DNA from: Phycisphaeraceae bacterium
GTDB taxonomy: Bacteria > Planctomycetota > Phycisphaerae > Phycisphaerales > UBA1924
Length of the DNA stretch: 64,000 nt
Assembly: GCA_019636495.1 (NCBI GenBank)
Contig: JAHBXL010000007.1
Coordinates: 62,001 to 126,000 of the forward strand
Direction: 5' to 3'
The notes beneath the pieces are model-generated. The model saw only the letters and a program-made list of their open reading frames with translations. It had not been told where the DNA came from and did not search any database. This document shows positions 37,821 through 45,753 of this stretch, in pieces (within the stretch, counting starts at the first letter, position 1; every line of letters begins with the position of its first letter). The translations under genes were made by a program, and so were the position numbers.

Positions 37821-37851
37821 CGCACAAAGTATAGTTGCTATACTTTCTGCG
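37821..37851. terminator. AT-rich palindrome between convergent genes
   Basis: The two arms CGCAcAAAGTATAG and CTATACTTTcTGCG flank a TTG loop; 13 of 14 positions pair, the exception being a C-C mismatch. The stem lies over the 17-bp gap and the stop codon of the convergent GT4 gene. It is unusually AT-rich for this genome. A bidirectional terminator is the simplest reading, although no T-run follows on either strand. Confidence 0.55.
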
Positions 37852-39031
37852 TCGCAGCCGCCGCGGCCGCTTCGTGCACGCGCCAGAAGTGCGAAAACGA
37901 CCCGGCGATGCTCATCGGCAGGATCTTGGCGCGCCCCGCCGCGCCCATGCGCGAACGCAGAGAATCGTCGATCGCGAGCATCGCGATGGTCTCCGCCCAG
38001 CGCGCTTCGGCGGCGCGGGTCGCGGGCAGCACGAAGCCCGTCGAGCCGTCGTCGACGACTTCGCTCGGTCCGCCCTGGTCGGTCACGATCACCGGCAGCC
38101 CAGCGCACTGCGACTCCATGACCACCTGACCGAGCGTGTCGGTGGTCGAGGGGAAGATGAACAGGTCGCTGCCCGCGTAGATGGTCGCCAGTTCGCGCCC
38201 GTGACGGAACCCGAGGAAGACGGCGTCGTGCGGGGCGAGTTCGGCCATCATCCGCTCGCGGTACGGGCCATCGCCCACGACCAGCAACTGCGCATCGACT
38301 CCCGCGCGGGCGCACGCAGCGCGGGCCGCGGGCCATGCGCGGGCGAGCATCGGCAGGTTCTTCTCGATGCTCACGCGCCCGACGTACAGCGCCTTGATGC
38401 TGCGCTCGCGCACGCCGAGCGATGCAAGCGATCTCCAGAGCGCGGGGGCTTCAACCCGCATCGCCGAGTCGAACGCGGCCGTGTCGATCCCGGGCTGCAG
38501 CCGCACGATCCGCTCGCTCCGAATGCCGATGCGCTGCATTCCCGCGGCGTACTCCATCGAGCGCGTGAACACCCGCGCGAACGGGCGGTAGAACCACCTC
38601 ATGTGAGCGCTGCACAGCCAGGTGAACACGGGGTCGTCGAACAGATGGTCGATGTACGCCGGGAAATCGGTGTGGTAGGTGCCGATCAGCGGCAGGCCGT
38701 GCCGCACCGCGAAGCGCCGGCCCAGCGTGCCGACGGGACCGGGCGTCGAGACGTGCACGATGTCGGGCGCGAGCCGCGCGGCGAGTTGCAGCGTGGGGCC
38801 GCGCCTGGGCAGGGCGAGTTCGAGTTGCGGATAGCCGGGCATCGGCCGCGCATGGAGCGGCGGCACGTTGTGGATGAACGCGCGCTCGCCATCCGGCGGC
38901 GCGGGCAGGCGGGTGCTGGTGATGATGTGCAGTTCGTATCCCGCCGCGGCGGCCTGGTCGCCGACATTGCGGATGAAGCGCGAGACGCCGTTGACGTCGT
39001 TGAGCGTGTCGGTGAAAAGGACCAGGCGCAT
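37838..39031 (-). CDS. Family 4 glycosyltransferase
   Basis: The 397-residue GT-B glycosyltransferase opens RLVLFTDTLNDVNGVSRFIR, the N-terminal pattern of lipid-linked sugar and mannosyltransferases (MgtA/PimB-like). The donor half has KALYVGRVSIEKNLPMLARA, DLFIFPSTTDTLGQVVMESQ and GLPVIVTDQGGPSEVV with the conserved Glu. It has no GAGRHT module. ATG at 39031 directly begins the first beta strand; the longer frame up to 39223 overlaps a stem-loop leader. It is convergent with the methyltransferase fusion and divergent from coaD. A role in envelope glycolipid or glycan assembly is inferred. Confidence 0.92.
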   Translation of the reverse strand: MRLVLFTDTLNDVNGVSRFIRNVGDQAAAAGYELHIITSTRLPAPPDGERAFIHNVPPLHARPMPGYPQLELALPRRGPTLQLAARLAPDIVHVSTPGPVGTLGRRFAVRHGLPLIGTYHTDFPAYIDHLFDDPVFTWLCSAHMRWFYRPFARVFTRSMEYAAGMQRIGIRSERIVRLQPGIDTAAFDSAMRVEAPALWRSLASLGVRERSIKALYVGRVSIEKNLPMLARAWPAARAACARAGVDAQLLVVGDGPYRERMMAELAPHDAVFLGFRHGRELATIYAGSDLFIFPSTTDTLGQVVMESQCAGLPVIVTDQGGPSEVVDDGSTGFVLPATRAAEARWAETIAMLAIDDSLRSRMGAAGRAKILPMSIAGSFSHFWRVHEAAAAAATQKV

Positions 39032-39120
39032 CGGTCGGCAGCGTACCCGCGTTTCGCGCCGGCCGCGGGGCGAGGGGCAGGGCAGCGCGTGCCGATTCAC
39101 CAAGCCTTGACACAAAGCGA

Positions 39121-39160
39121 AAGGGCCCGCACCGGGGAGGCAAGCCGGTACGGGCCTTTC
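39121..39160. other. Strong stem-loop in the glycosyltransferase / coaD divergent gap
   Basis: Arms AAAGGGCCCGCACCGG and CCGGTACGGGCCTTT pair along about 14 bp with one mismatch around a 9-nt loop. The shape is that of a rho-independent terminator, but no gene ends here: GT4 (leftward) starts at 39031 and coaD (rightward) at 39351. It could attenuate the GT4 leader or end a small transcript. The rest of the 319-bp gap holds nothing I recognise. Confidence 0.5.
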
Positions 39161-39350
39161 ACAGAACAACGAGCCGTGTCGAGCGTCGCGGGTGCGGAGG
39201 GCGATCCGCCGCGGCCATGACAAAGATGCAATTGAGCGGGTGTCGGGGCCAAGGGGGAAGGCCGCGGGGGCGTGTTGGGCCGTGGGCGGCGCGGTTTATC
39301 CGGGTTGTGCAGCGCGGGGTGAGGATTCCCGGACGTACACTGACGGGCTC

Positions 39351-39965
39351 ATGCCGCCCCGCAGCACCAGACAGCAGAAACAGAGAGCGGGCTCGCGCCC
39401 GACGCCGCACGTGGCCGTGTTCCCGGGATCGTTCGACCCGGCGACGTTCGGGCATCTTGATGTGATCCGCCGCGGCAGAAGGCTGTTTGACCGGCTGGTG
39501 GTCGCGGTGGGGCGCAACCCGGGGAAGGATGCGCTCTTCACGCCCGCCGAGCGGGTGGACATGCTCCGAGAACTGGTCGCGGCGATCGTTCGCGATGAGC
39601 CGGGCGAGGCCGAGGTGATCGTCGAGAGTTTCTCGGGACTGACGGTGGACTTTGCGCGCCAGGTCGGCGCAACGATCCTGCTCCGCGGCATACGGAACCT
39701 GTCGGACCTGCAGAGCGAGGTGCAGCAGGCGCTGACCAACCGCCAGGTGGCGGGATTGGAGACGGCGTTCATCGTCGCGGGGCAGGACTTTGCGTACACC
39801 TCGAGCAGCCTGATCAAGCAGGTGACGGCGATGGGTCGGGATCTCAAGGCGCTGAAGACGATGGTGCCGCCGCCGGTGGTGCGCCAACTGGCAGCCAAGA
39901 AGCTCGCCGGGCACCCGACGCTGTCGCGGCTGATCGAGCATCATGATGCGGCGCGGGAGGGGTAA
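39351..39965 (+). CDS. coaD: Phosphopantetheine adenylyltransferase
   Basis: This 204-residue enzyme of coenzyme A synthesis joins ATP and 4'-phosphopantetheine to dephospho-CoA. The nucleotidyltransferase signature is clear: VFPGSFDPATFGHLDVIRRG with the T/HxGH-type motif as TFGH, then RGIRNLSDLQSEVQQALTNRQ, shortened here, and YTSSSLIKQV. It is longer than typical CoaD (about 160) by a basic N-terminal extension (PPRSTRQQKQRAG) and a C-terminal segment. The start at 39351 keeps the extension; a shorter start before HVAVFPG would match family length but has no start codon. Essential in most bacteria. Confidence 0.95.
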   Translation: MPPRSTRQQKQRAGSRPTPHVAVFPGSFDPATFGHLDVIRRGRRLFDRLVVAVGRNPGKDALFTPAERVDMLRELVAAIVRDEPGEAEVIVESFSGLTVDFARQVGATILLRGIRNLSDLQSEVQQALTNRQVAGLETAFIVAGQDFAYTSSSLIKQVTAMGRDLKALKTMVPPPVVRQLAAKKLAGHPTLSRLIEHHDAAREG

Positions 39966-40028
39966 GGGCGAACGGGGCGCGGCTTGTCGCTGCGCGCCGA
40001 CACTCGATGCCACGCTTACGCTCCCGGC

Positions 40029-40793
40029 ATGACCCGCACCGCACCCGAAGTCCGTGTGATCAGTATTGGAACGCTCGCCGCGAACCCGCTGTGGGAGGAG
40101 CGATCGCCGGTGCGCACGGGCCACGCGACCACGACGCTGATTCGGTCGGGGGATCGGGTGATCCTGGTTGATCCGGGGTTGCCGGATCGCGCAGTGGCCG
40201 CGCGGCTGACGGAGCGTGCGGGCATTCCGGCCAGCGCGGTCACGCACGTGTTTCTCACGTGTTTCAAGCCCGATGTCTTCCGCGGCATTCTGGCCTTTGA
40301 GAAGGCCAAGTGGTGGATCAGCCAGGACGAGCGCGAGCAGATCGGCGTGCCGCTGGTGGGGCAGTTGCAGGAGGCCGCGGCGGCGGGGGATGCGGAGTTG
40401 AAGGCCGCGCTGGAACTGGACGTCGGGATTCTTCGTCGGTGCGAGCCCGCGCCCGATGAGATCGCGCCGCACGTGTCGCTGTTCCCGCTGCCGGGGGCGA
40501 CGCCGGGGCTGGCGGGGCTCTTGGTGGCGATGCCGGGGCGCGGCGGGAGCGGACCGACGATGCTGATCGCCGGGGACGCGGTGCCGACGGTGGAGCATCT
40601 GGAGCGGGGCATGGTGCTGGACAGCGCGGTGAACGTGACGCGTGCGCGGGAGTCGTTCGCGGAGGCGGTGGAGATCGCGGACCTGATTGTGCCGGGGCGG
40701 GACAACCTGGTGGTGAACCCGGTGAAGGTGCGGACCGGGGGAACCGGGGGGACAGGGGGGGGCGGTGGACCGGGGACAGCGGACGGGCGGTAG
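40029..40793 (+). CDS. Metallo-beta-lactamase-fold protein with altered metal motif
   Basis: The 254-residue protein follows the MBL fold: strands TTTLIRSGDRVILVDPGLP, then the region that normally carries HxHxDH as THVFLTCFKPDVFRGIL, where only the Asp remains and the histidines are Cys/Phe/Lys/Val. A later LPGATPGLAGLLVAMP keeps the position of the third metal ligand but His is Ala; LIAGDAVPTVEHLE keeps the bridging Asp. The second half ends in a Gly/Thr-rich tail. The gene follows coaD closely. Loss of several zinc ligands suggests a non-hydrolytic or binding role; hydrolysis is doubtful. Confidence 0.75.
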   Translation: MTRTAPEVRVISIGTLAANPLWEERSPVRTGHATTTLIRSGDRVILVDPGLPDRAVAARLTERAGIPASAVTHVFLTCFKPDVFRGILAFEKAKWWISQDEREQIGVPLVGQLQEAAAAGDAELKAALELDVGILRRCEPAPDEIAPHVSLFPLPGATPGLAGLLVAMPGRGGSGPTMLIAGDAVPTVEHLERGMVLDSAVNVTRARESFAEAVEIADLIVPGRDNLVVNPVKVRTGGTGGTGGGGGPGTADGR

Positions 40794-40821
40794 GAAGGAC
40801 GGGGTTGCCGGGCTCTTCGGC

Positions 40822-40853
40822 GTGTATTACACTTTGGCATTGGTGTAATACAC
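40822..40853. promoter_or_regulatory. Probable operator of the toxin-antitoxin operon
   Basis: The 11-bp arms GTGTATTACAC and GTGTAATACAC are exact reverse complements separated by 10 bp, 20 bp before the antitoxin ATG. Ribbon-helix-helix antitoxins normally repress their own operon through such a site. The arms are strikingly AT-rich against the surroundings and include TATTAC/TAATAC, which may double as -10 sequence. Confidence 0.7.
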
Positions 40854-40873
40854 CGGCCCATGAGGAGCCCGCC

Positions 40874-41188
40874 ATGATCCGTTCGGTTCGACTTGATGAT
40901 GAGACCAATGAGTTGCTGGAGCGCGCTGCGCGGGAGTCGGGCGAGTCGCCATCGGAGGTGATCCGTCGCGCGATCCGCGAGGTGTCGCGCAAGCGCCTGC
41001 CCAAGTCTTCGGGCCAGTCGGTGTACGAGCGCTTTGAGCACCTGATCGGATCGTTTGACAGCGGGAAGGGCAAGGCGGCCGAGTTGCGGCGGCGGCGTAC
41101 ACCCGCGAGCGAGAGTGGCCGCGTCGCGGCGGAAGCGATAGCGAAGAAGTTTGAGAAGCGGCAGCGAGCCCGAAAGAAGCGAACATGA
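40874..41188 (+). CDS. Ribbon-helix-helix antitoxin
   Basis: The 104-residue protein begins with an RHH DNA-binding fold, IRSVRLDDETNELLERAARE then SPSEVIRRAIREVSR, as in VapB/CopG-type antitoxins. A basic C-terminal tail (AAEAIAKKFEKRQRARKKRT) would wrap the toxin. Its GAGGAG ribosome binding site is at optimal spacing from ATG 40874. The stop overlaps the toxin ATG as ATGA. Autoregulation through the palindrome upstream is expected. Confidence 0.9.
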   Translation: MIRSVRLDDETNELLERAARESGESPSEVIRRAIREVSRKRLPKSSGQSVYERFEHLIGSFDSGKGKAAELRRRRTPASESGRVAAEAIAKKFEKRQRARKKRT

Positions 41189-41607
41189 CGTTGCTGGATG
41201 CAGGCCCATTCATCGGGTTGCTGGATCAGCGGGACGAGAGCCACGCGCTTTGCAGAGCGGTGTTTCGCAACCTGAACGACACCTTTCTCACCACGCAGCC
41301 GGTTCTGACGGAAGTGTTCCACTTCCTTGGCCAGAGGGCGGGCAAGCGGAACGCGGCCCGCGCCCAGGAGCGGCTTTGGGAGTTTGTGAACGAGGGGCTT
41401 GTCAATGTGGCCGCGGGCTCGGACGAAGGCCTTCGACGGGCGGCTGTTCTCATGCGGACCTACAGCGATCTGCCGATGGACTTTGCGGATGCGACGATTG
41501 TGGCGGTGGCAGAAGAACTGCGCATCGCCAGGGTCTTCACACTCGATCGGCACTTCCGTGCGTATCGCCTGCACGGCCGGCGTGCGTTTGAGATCGTGCC
41601 GGGCTGA
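41185..41607 (+). CDS. PIN-domain toxin (VapC-like ribonuclease)
   Basis: The 140-residue PIN-domain protein is the likely toxin of a type II pair. The four acidic residues of the PIN active site are visible: LLDAGPFIGLLDQRDES (Asp5), TEVFHFLGQ (Glu), and MDFADATIVAVAEEL (two Asp), with the final VFTLDRHF. VapC toxins cleave tRNA or rRNA; specificity cannot be read. It overlaps the antitoxin by 4 bp. The pair sits between an MBL protein and surE, with no mobile element seen. Confidence 0.92.
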   Translation: MTLLDAGPFIGLLDQRDESHALCRAVFRNLNDTFLTTQPVLTEVFHFLGQRAGKRNAARAQERLWEFVNEGLVNVAAGSDEGLRRAAVLMRTYSDLPMDFADATIVAVAEELRIARVFTLDRHFRAYRLHGRRAFEIVPG

Positions 41608-41636
41608 GCCTGCCGCGTGGGGCCCTACACTCGCGC

Positions 41637-42539
41637 ATGCGCATCCTGCTCACGAACGATGACGGTCTCCGCGCCCCGGGCATTCAGGCTCTGTACGAGG
41701 CGCTGGTCGATGCGCACGGCGAGTTCGGGGACAGCGGCGGGCCGCTGGGCGAGGTGACGTGCATCGCGCCGCTGACGGTGCAATCGGCCACGAGCCACGG
41801 CGTGACATTTCACGAGCCGTTGATGATCCGCGAGGAACGGCTGGGCTGGGCCGGGCGCGAGACGATGTCCGGTGTCGCCGTCGATGGCCGACCGGCCGAC
41901 TGCGTGAAACTCGCCATCGCCGCGATCTGGCCTGAGAAGTTCGGCGCTGGCTCGCGGCCCGACCTCCTGATCTCCGGCATGAACGCGGGGGCGAACGTGG
42001 GGATCAACGTGATTTATTCGGGCACGGTCGCCGCGGCGCTGGAGGGTGCGTTTCTGGGGATTCCGTCGATCGCCGTCAGTCTGCACATCGGCGCGGGGGG
42101 GATGAGCAGGACGGATTTTCGCGCGGGCGCGCGGCACGCGCGGCGGGCGATCGAGCAGGTGCTGCGGAACTGCCCGAAGGCCGGGCCCGATGCGAAGTGG
42201 GGCCTGCCCGAGCAGCACGCGTGCGTGTCGATCAACGTGCCGGTGACGGCGCTCGATTCGCCGGAAGCCGAAGCGGGCTACCGCTACCCGGTGCGCATCT
42301 GCCCGATGAACACGCACGGGCTGAACGACAAGTATGAGCGGCGCACTTCGCCCGGGGGCGATGTGTACTACTGGGCCTCGGGGCACGGGCTCGACTTTCG
42401 CACGACCAACGAGGGGAGCGACGTGGAGCAGATCTTCCGCAAGGTGACGACGGTGACGCCGCTGCGGTATGACCTGACCAAGAAGAGCACGCTGGCGACG
42501 TGGCGCGCGCGGGTCGAGCAGGGCGGCGCGGGGGTGTGA
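41637..42539 (+). CDS. surE: 5'/3'-nucleotidase SurE
   Basis: This 300-residue nucleoside monophosphatase hydrolyses nucleoside 5'- and 3'-phosphates. MRILLTNDDGLRAPGIQAL carries the catalytic Asp pair (NDDG, 7-10); GVAVDGRPADCVKLAI and LLISGMNAGANVGINV are standard metal and phosphate-binding segments; QSATSHGVTF supplies the conserved Ser. The C-terminus (YRYPVRICPMNTHGL on) is about 40 residues longer than average SurE (about 250). It probably participates in stationary-phase survival, as in other bacteria. Confidence 0.95.
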   Translation: MRILLTNDDGLRAPGIQALYEALVDAHGEFGDSGGPLGEVTCIAPLTVQSATSHGVTFHEPLMIREERLGWAGRETMSGVAVDGRPADCVKLAIAAIWPEKFGAGSRPDLLISGMNAGANVGINVIYSGTVAAALEGAFLGIPSIAVSLHIGAGGMSRTDFRAGARHARRAIEQVLRNCPKAGPDAKWGLPEQHACVSINVPVTALDSPEAEAGYRYPVRICPMNTHGLNDKYERRTSPGGDVYYWASGHGLDFRTTNEGSDVEQIFRKVTTVTPLRYDLTKKSTLATWRARVEQGGAGV

Positions 42540-42548
42540 TTGCGGCGG

Positions 42549-43553
42549 TCAGTGGAGGGGCTCGGACTCCGCGGCGGCGAGGACGCGCATGGTTTTGCCG
42601 TGCTGCAGATAGCCGATGACGCGGCGAGCGCGCTGCGGCGTGTCGGCGCTTGATGGGCGCGCAGTCGGGGTGGGCGCGGACAGGTCGGCCGCGCCGAGGC
42701 CATCGCGCGAGAGTTTGAAGGACTTCATCGTCAGCACGCGGGCGAGGCGGGCCTTGGACTGGGCGGCGGAGTTCCCGGCGCCGAGGGGAACATCTTCGAC
42801 GAGCGCGAGGATGAGGACCACGTCGTCGCTGAGGCGCGGCTTGTCGGCGGGCTTTGCGGCGCGTGGGGAGTCGGGCGGGGCGGCCTTGAACTCGACGCGG
42901 ACCGCGCCGGCGGCGGCGGTCTTGGGATCGGGTCGGGCGAGTTTGAGTTCGAGTTTTGCGCCTGCGGGGTCCGCCGCGGCGCGCGCGAGCGCGTCGCGAA
43001 GGCCCGTTGCATCGCCCGCGGCGGGGGTTTCGGCGAGCGAGGAAGACAGGATGGCGACGGGTCCTGGGGCGGCGCGCTGGTCGATCATGGCGCGGGCGTA
43101 GGCGCGGCGGCGTCGGCCGGCCTCGACGGCGACGAAGGGGTCGACATCTTCGGGCGCGGCGTCCTTGTCGGTGGCTGCGCCGAAGCAGACCACGAGCGGT
43201 CGCGGGACGGAATCGGGAGAATCCGCGAGCAGTTCCGCCGCGGCCTGCGCGGCGATGGGCGTGGGCAGGTACAACTCGACGACGGGAGTTCCGGGCATCG
43301 CGGCGGGCGTGGCGGGCCTGGGTTCGGCGGGGCGGCCTGCCGAGGATGCGCCCTCCCACGGCTTTCGGGGCTGGTCGTCGAGGCTGGTGGATCGGCGCGC
43401 GGGTCCTGTGGAGTTGGCGACGGCGACGGCGGTGATCGCTGGGTCGGCGTGGTCGGCGGCGGCGCTGGCGGTGGAGGCGAGATCGAGGAGCATGGCGGGG
43501 AGGAGAGCCAGTGCGAGCAGGAAGCCGGCGCCGACAAGCCGCAGAGAGGTCAT
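42549..43553 (-). CDS. Secreted DUF1223-like protein without CxxC
   Basis: The 334-residue protein has a signal peptide (about 1-30, LVGAGFLLALALLPAML, ending ASTASAAAD). Beyond a linker it follows the order of DUF1223 (thioredoxin-like) proteins: VVELYLPTPIAAQAAAELL where the family has VELFTSQGCxxCPPA, then RRRRAYARAM, a VAI-type segment and VVLILALVEDVPLGAGN with RLARVLTMKSFKL. The Cys pair is missing, so no redox activity is expected; the assignment is by pattern and uncertain. ATG at 43553 begins MTSLRLVGAG. It is convergent with surE, 9 bp apart. Confidence 0.55.
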   Translation of the reverse strand: MTSLRLVGAGFLLALALLPAMLLDLASTASAAADHADPAITAVAVANSTGPARRSTSLDDQPRKPWEGASSAGRPAEPRPATPAAMPGTPVVELYLPTPIAAQAAAELLADSPDSVPRPLVVCFGAATDKDAAPEDVDPFVAVEAGRRRRAYARAMIDQRAAPGPVAILSSSLAETPAAGDATGLRDALARAAADPAGAKLELKLARPDPKTAAAGAVRVEFKAAPPDSPRAAKPADKPRLSDDVVLILALVEDVPLGAGNSAAQSKARLARVLTMKSFKLSRDGLGAADLSAPTPTARPSSADTPQRARRVIGYLQHGKTMRVLAAAESEPLH

Positions 43554-43831
43554 TGGGGTCGCTCCGTATGCCGCCGCGGCGTGCGCTGCGCGCAGCACCG
43601 CCTCAGGAGACAGCATCGGATTGGGGCGGGCTCGCGGCCAGTGGTCGGGGCGTTATCCGGTCCACTGCAACGGGCGGTGAGACGCGCCAGGTGTGCAGGG
43701 TTGTCAGCGGTGCAAAAGCAGCCGCGGCCGGTCCGTGATCGGACCGGCCGTCGGGTGCCTCGGGATTGCGGCGTGGGGCGGACTCACCCTGGCCGCGAAT
43801 CCCCCAGCGGGGCGATCGTGAACATCGAGAC

Positions 43832-44662
43832 TCAGCGTCGGCGGCGCATCGCGGCGAGACCGCCGATGGCCAAGAGGGAAGCCGCGCCGGGCGCGGGGAT
43901 GGCGGGGGTGAAGTCCCAGGAGAGAATTTCGTGGCGTTCGGAGTGCCATTCCTGGCCGGTCGCGGAGGTGAAGCCGACGTAGGCGTTCCCGCTGGAGAGC
44001 ACCATGTGGTTGGTCAGGGTGATGGGGGCGTTGATGATGGGTGTGACGAGGTTGTCGAGGAAGACCTGCATGAGCCCGGGCGTGTAGACGATGCGGACGG
44101 AGTGGATGTTGCCATCGGACATGTTGACCGAGGGGATGGCGCTGGCGAGGGAGTTGGCCTGGCCGGGCAGGTTGGCGCTCAGGCCGTTGGTCTGGATGGA
44201 GACGTGGTTGTCGCTGCCGAAATCGGGCCAACTGCCGCCGTTGTTGAAGGTGTCGAACTCGATGGCGACGCTGTTGCCGATGCCGATCTGCGCGGGGAAG
44301 TTGGGGTTGGTGGCGTAGCCCATCGCGCCGCCTGTCCCGCCGAGAGCCGACAGGTTCTCGTTCTGGATGACGAAGGCGATGCCGTCGGCTCCGAGGCCCT
44401 GGATATCGCGGATGCGGAAGGTGAAGTTGCTGACAAAGCCGGGGCCGACGTTCTGGGGCACGTTGTGCCACATCGAACCGGCGACGGGCCCCGTGGGCGG
44501 CGTCAGGGAGATGGTGTTGCCGGTTTGCGCGGCGACGCCGTTGAAGGTCAGGCCTGCCACCGACGAGAAGTCGGGGTAGTTGAACTGCGCCAGCGCGGGC
44601 GAGGAGAGACCTGCGACCGCGATCGCAATCCCGAGACGAGAACTCACGAATGTCTTGCTCAT
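43832..44662 (-). CDS. Secreted L-type lectin-like protein with PEP-CTERM-like tail
   Basis: The 276-residue protein has a signal peptide (about 1-25, GLSSPALAQ) and a lectin/glucanase-like beta-sandwich: SNFTFRIRDIQGLGADGIAF, FVIQNENLSALGGTGGAMGY, VAIEFDTFNNGG and HVSIQTNG, the D-G and EFDTF pattern of legume-type lectins. The end IPAPGAASLLAIGGLAAMRRRR (last 21 or so residues) has a Pro-x-Pro start, hydrophobic helix and Arg cluster, i.e. a PEP-CTERM-like sorting signal as used by Phycisphaerales. It is probably exported, sorted and displayed or released. ATG 44662 follows a leader of about 510 nt rich in hairpins. Confidence 0.85.
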   Translation of the reverse strand: MSKTFVSSRLGIAIAVAGLSSPALAQFNYPDFSSVAGLTFNGVAAQTGNTISLTPPTGPVAGSMWHNVPQNVGPGFVSNFTFRIRDIQGLGADGIAFVIQNENLSALGGTGGAMGYATNPNFPAQIGIGNSVAIEFDTFNNGGSWPDFGSDNHVSIQTNGLSANLPGQANSLASAIPSVNMSDGNIHSVRIVYTPGLMQVFLDNLVTPIINAPITLTNHMVLSSGNAYVGFTSATGQEWHSERHEILSWDFTPAIPAPGAASLLAIGGLAAMRRRR

Positions 44663-45176
44663 GGACCGATCTCCAAACTCACTGGGCCCTGCTGGGGGCG
44701 GTGGACGAACAACCGAACAACTGCGGGCGCGGCGATCGCGCCCGGAGCCCTGGGGCTCCCTTCGACCTGCCGGGCCGTCGACACACGACGGCCCGACACC
44801 CCAGCACCCTGCGGTGCATGGGGCGCGACGCCCGGGGTGGGGCGACGCAACCTGGTTGTCACGGCTGAACGCCAGCCGCGAGAGAGAGAACCCGCGAACG
44901 AACACGCATCGGTTGATGCGTGCGCGGGGCGGAACTCACGTGCGACCCGGGGGAACCGGGGCGGCACGTCCCGGGTCGGCGCGTCCTCGCGGCGCCGAAC
45001 CGGGTACTTCATGTCTTCGCGGTGTTCGTGGGGAAACCGCGAGCAGAACCAACGCCGCGACCGGGACGTGGCCGTCCCGAGCGACAAACCGGTCTCTGCT
45101 CTCCTCCCCCGCTGGGTGCCCGCCCTCCCAGGCGCACCCATGGTCCCCGTCGGCGGTCGCCTGAACGGGGCACGTG
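44663..45176 (-). promoter_or_regulatory. Long hairpin-rich 5' leader of the lectin-like gene
   Basis: No coding frame of credible quality occupies this interval. Exact inverted repeats are found in succession: 44725-44743 (7-bp stem), 44744-44759 (7 bp), 44771-44795 (10 bp, CGGGCCGTCG/CGACGGCCCG), 44903-44922 (8 bp, CACGCATC/GATGCGTG, with a further outer CCCGCG/CGCGGG pair) and 44944-44977 (8 bp). Shorter pairs occur near 44830, 45040 and 45065. Transcribed from the promoter at 45183-45212 they would be a structured untranslated RNA. No known riboswitch family is recognised. Confidence 0.5.
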
Positions 45177-45182
45177 ACGAGA

Positions 45183-45212
45183 GTATTAGATCACGTCCCC
45201 CGCCGAAAGCAA
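45183..45212 (-). promoter_or_regulatory. Probable promoter of the lectin-like gene
   Basis: On the minus strand a TTGCTT box (45212-45207) and a TAATAC box (45188-45183) are separated by 18 bp. They lie in a local AT-rich patch between the response regulator and the hairpin-rich leader. A start near 45176 gives an untranslated leader of about 510 nt. Box matching by eye only. Confidence 0.45.
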
Positions 45213-45330
45213 GCGAAAACCGCGGAACTTGCGCAAGAACCGCAAGTCGATTTGCGACAGCGGCTTAGCAAAAACGATCGGGCGGATAATCTGTGGACTG
45301 GCCGGGTCGGGAGGGGCTGTACGCCGCGTG

Positions 45331-45753
45331 TTATCCGGACTTTTGCAGTGCGCTGACCAGGGCGTCGCGGAGTTCGCGCTCGGCGATGGGCTTGTGGATT
45401 CGCGTGTGGGCGCGCTGCTTGGCGCTGAGCAGCATTGGGCTGGCATAGCCGGTGACAAACAGGTAGGGCAGTTTGAGTTCGGCCAAGCGTTCGGCGATGG
45501 GCTCGCTGGTCTGTCCGGCGAGATTGATGTCGAGCACGCCGGCATCGCAGCGTCCGGCCTCGATCAGCGGCACGGCCTTGTCGACCGATGCGACGGGCCC
45601 GACGACTCTGCACCCGAGGTCGGAGAGCATGCGGGAGATCGATGCCGCGGCGAGGAAGGAGTCCTCGACGACCAGCACGCGCAGACCCGTGAGTTTGGAC
45701 TCGATCTCGGCGTGTTCGATGGGGGATTGCGGGGGCACGTGCGTAGCGGCCAT
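45331..45753 (-). CDS. Response regulator receiver protein (single domain)
   Basis: The 140-residue protein is one receiver domain with no output domain. RVLVVEDSFLAAASISRML gives the acidic pair, AGVLDINLAGQT the phosphate-accepting Asp, FVTGYASPML the Thr switch, and HKPIAERELRDAL the conserved Lys. The N-terminal 25 residues are a polar leader. ATG 45753 has a GGAGGG ribosome binding site. The gene follows the giant sensor kinase at 113 bp on the same strand and is its likely phosphorylation partner; signals must be passed by protein interaction. Confidence 0.92.
   Translation of the reverse strand: MAATHVPPQSPIEHAEIESKLTGLRVLVVEDSFLAAASISRMLSDLGCRVVGPVASVDKAVPLIEAGRCDAGVLDINLAGQTSEPIAERLAELKLPYLFVTGYASPMLLSAKQRAHTRIHKPIAERELRDALVSALQKSG

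Noticed and set aside
29484-39031. Mobile genomic island with att sites
   Set aside because: No integrase, transposase or flanking direct repeat was found, and tRNA genes near it (27893-27965) have no duplicated 3' end visible beyond 39031.
39107-39112. TTGACA as -35 of a coaD promoter
   Set aside because: No acceptable -10 box stands at the right distance; the hairpin at 39121 begins almost immediately after.
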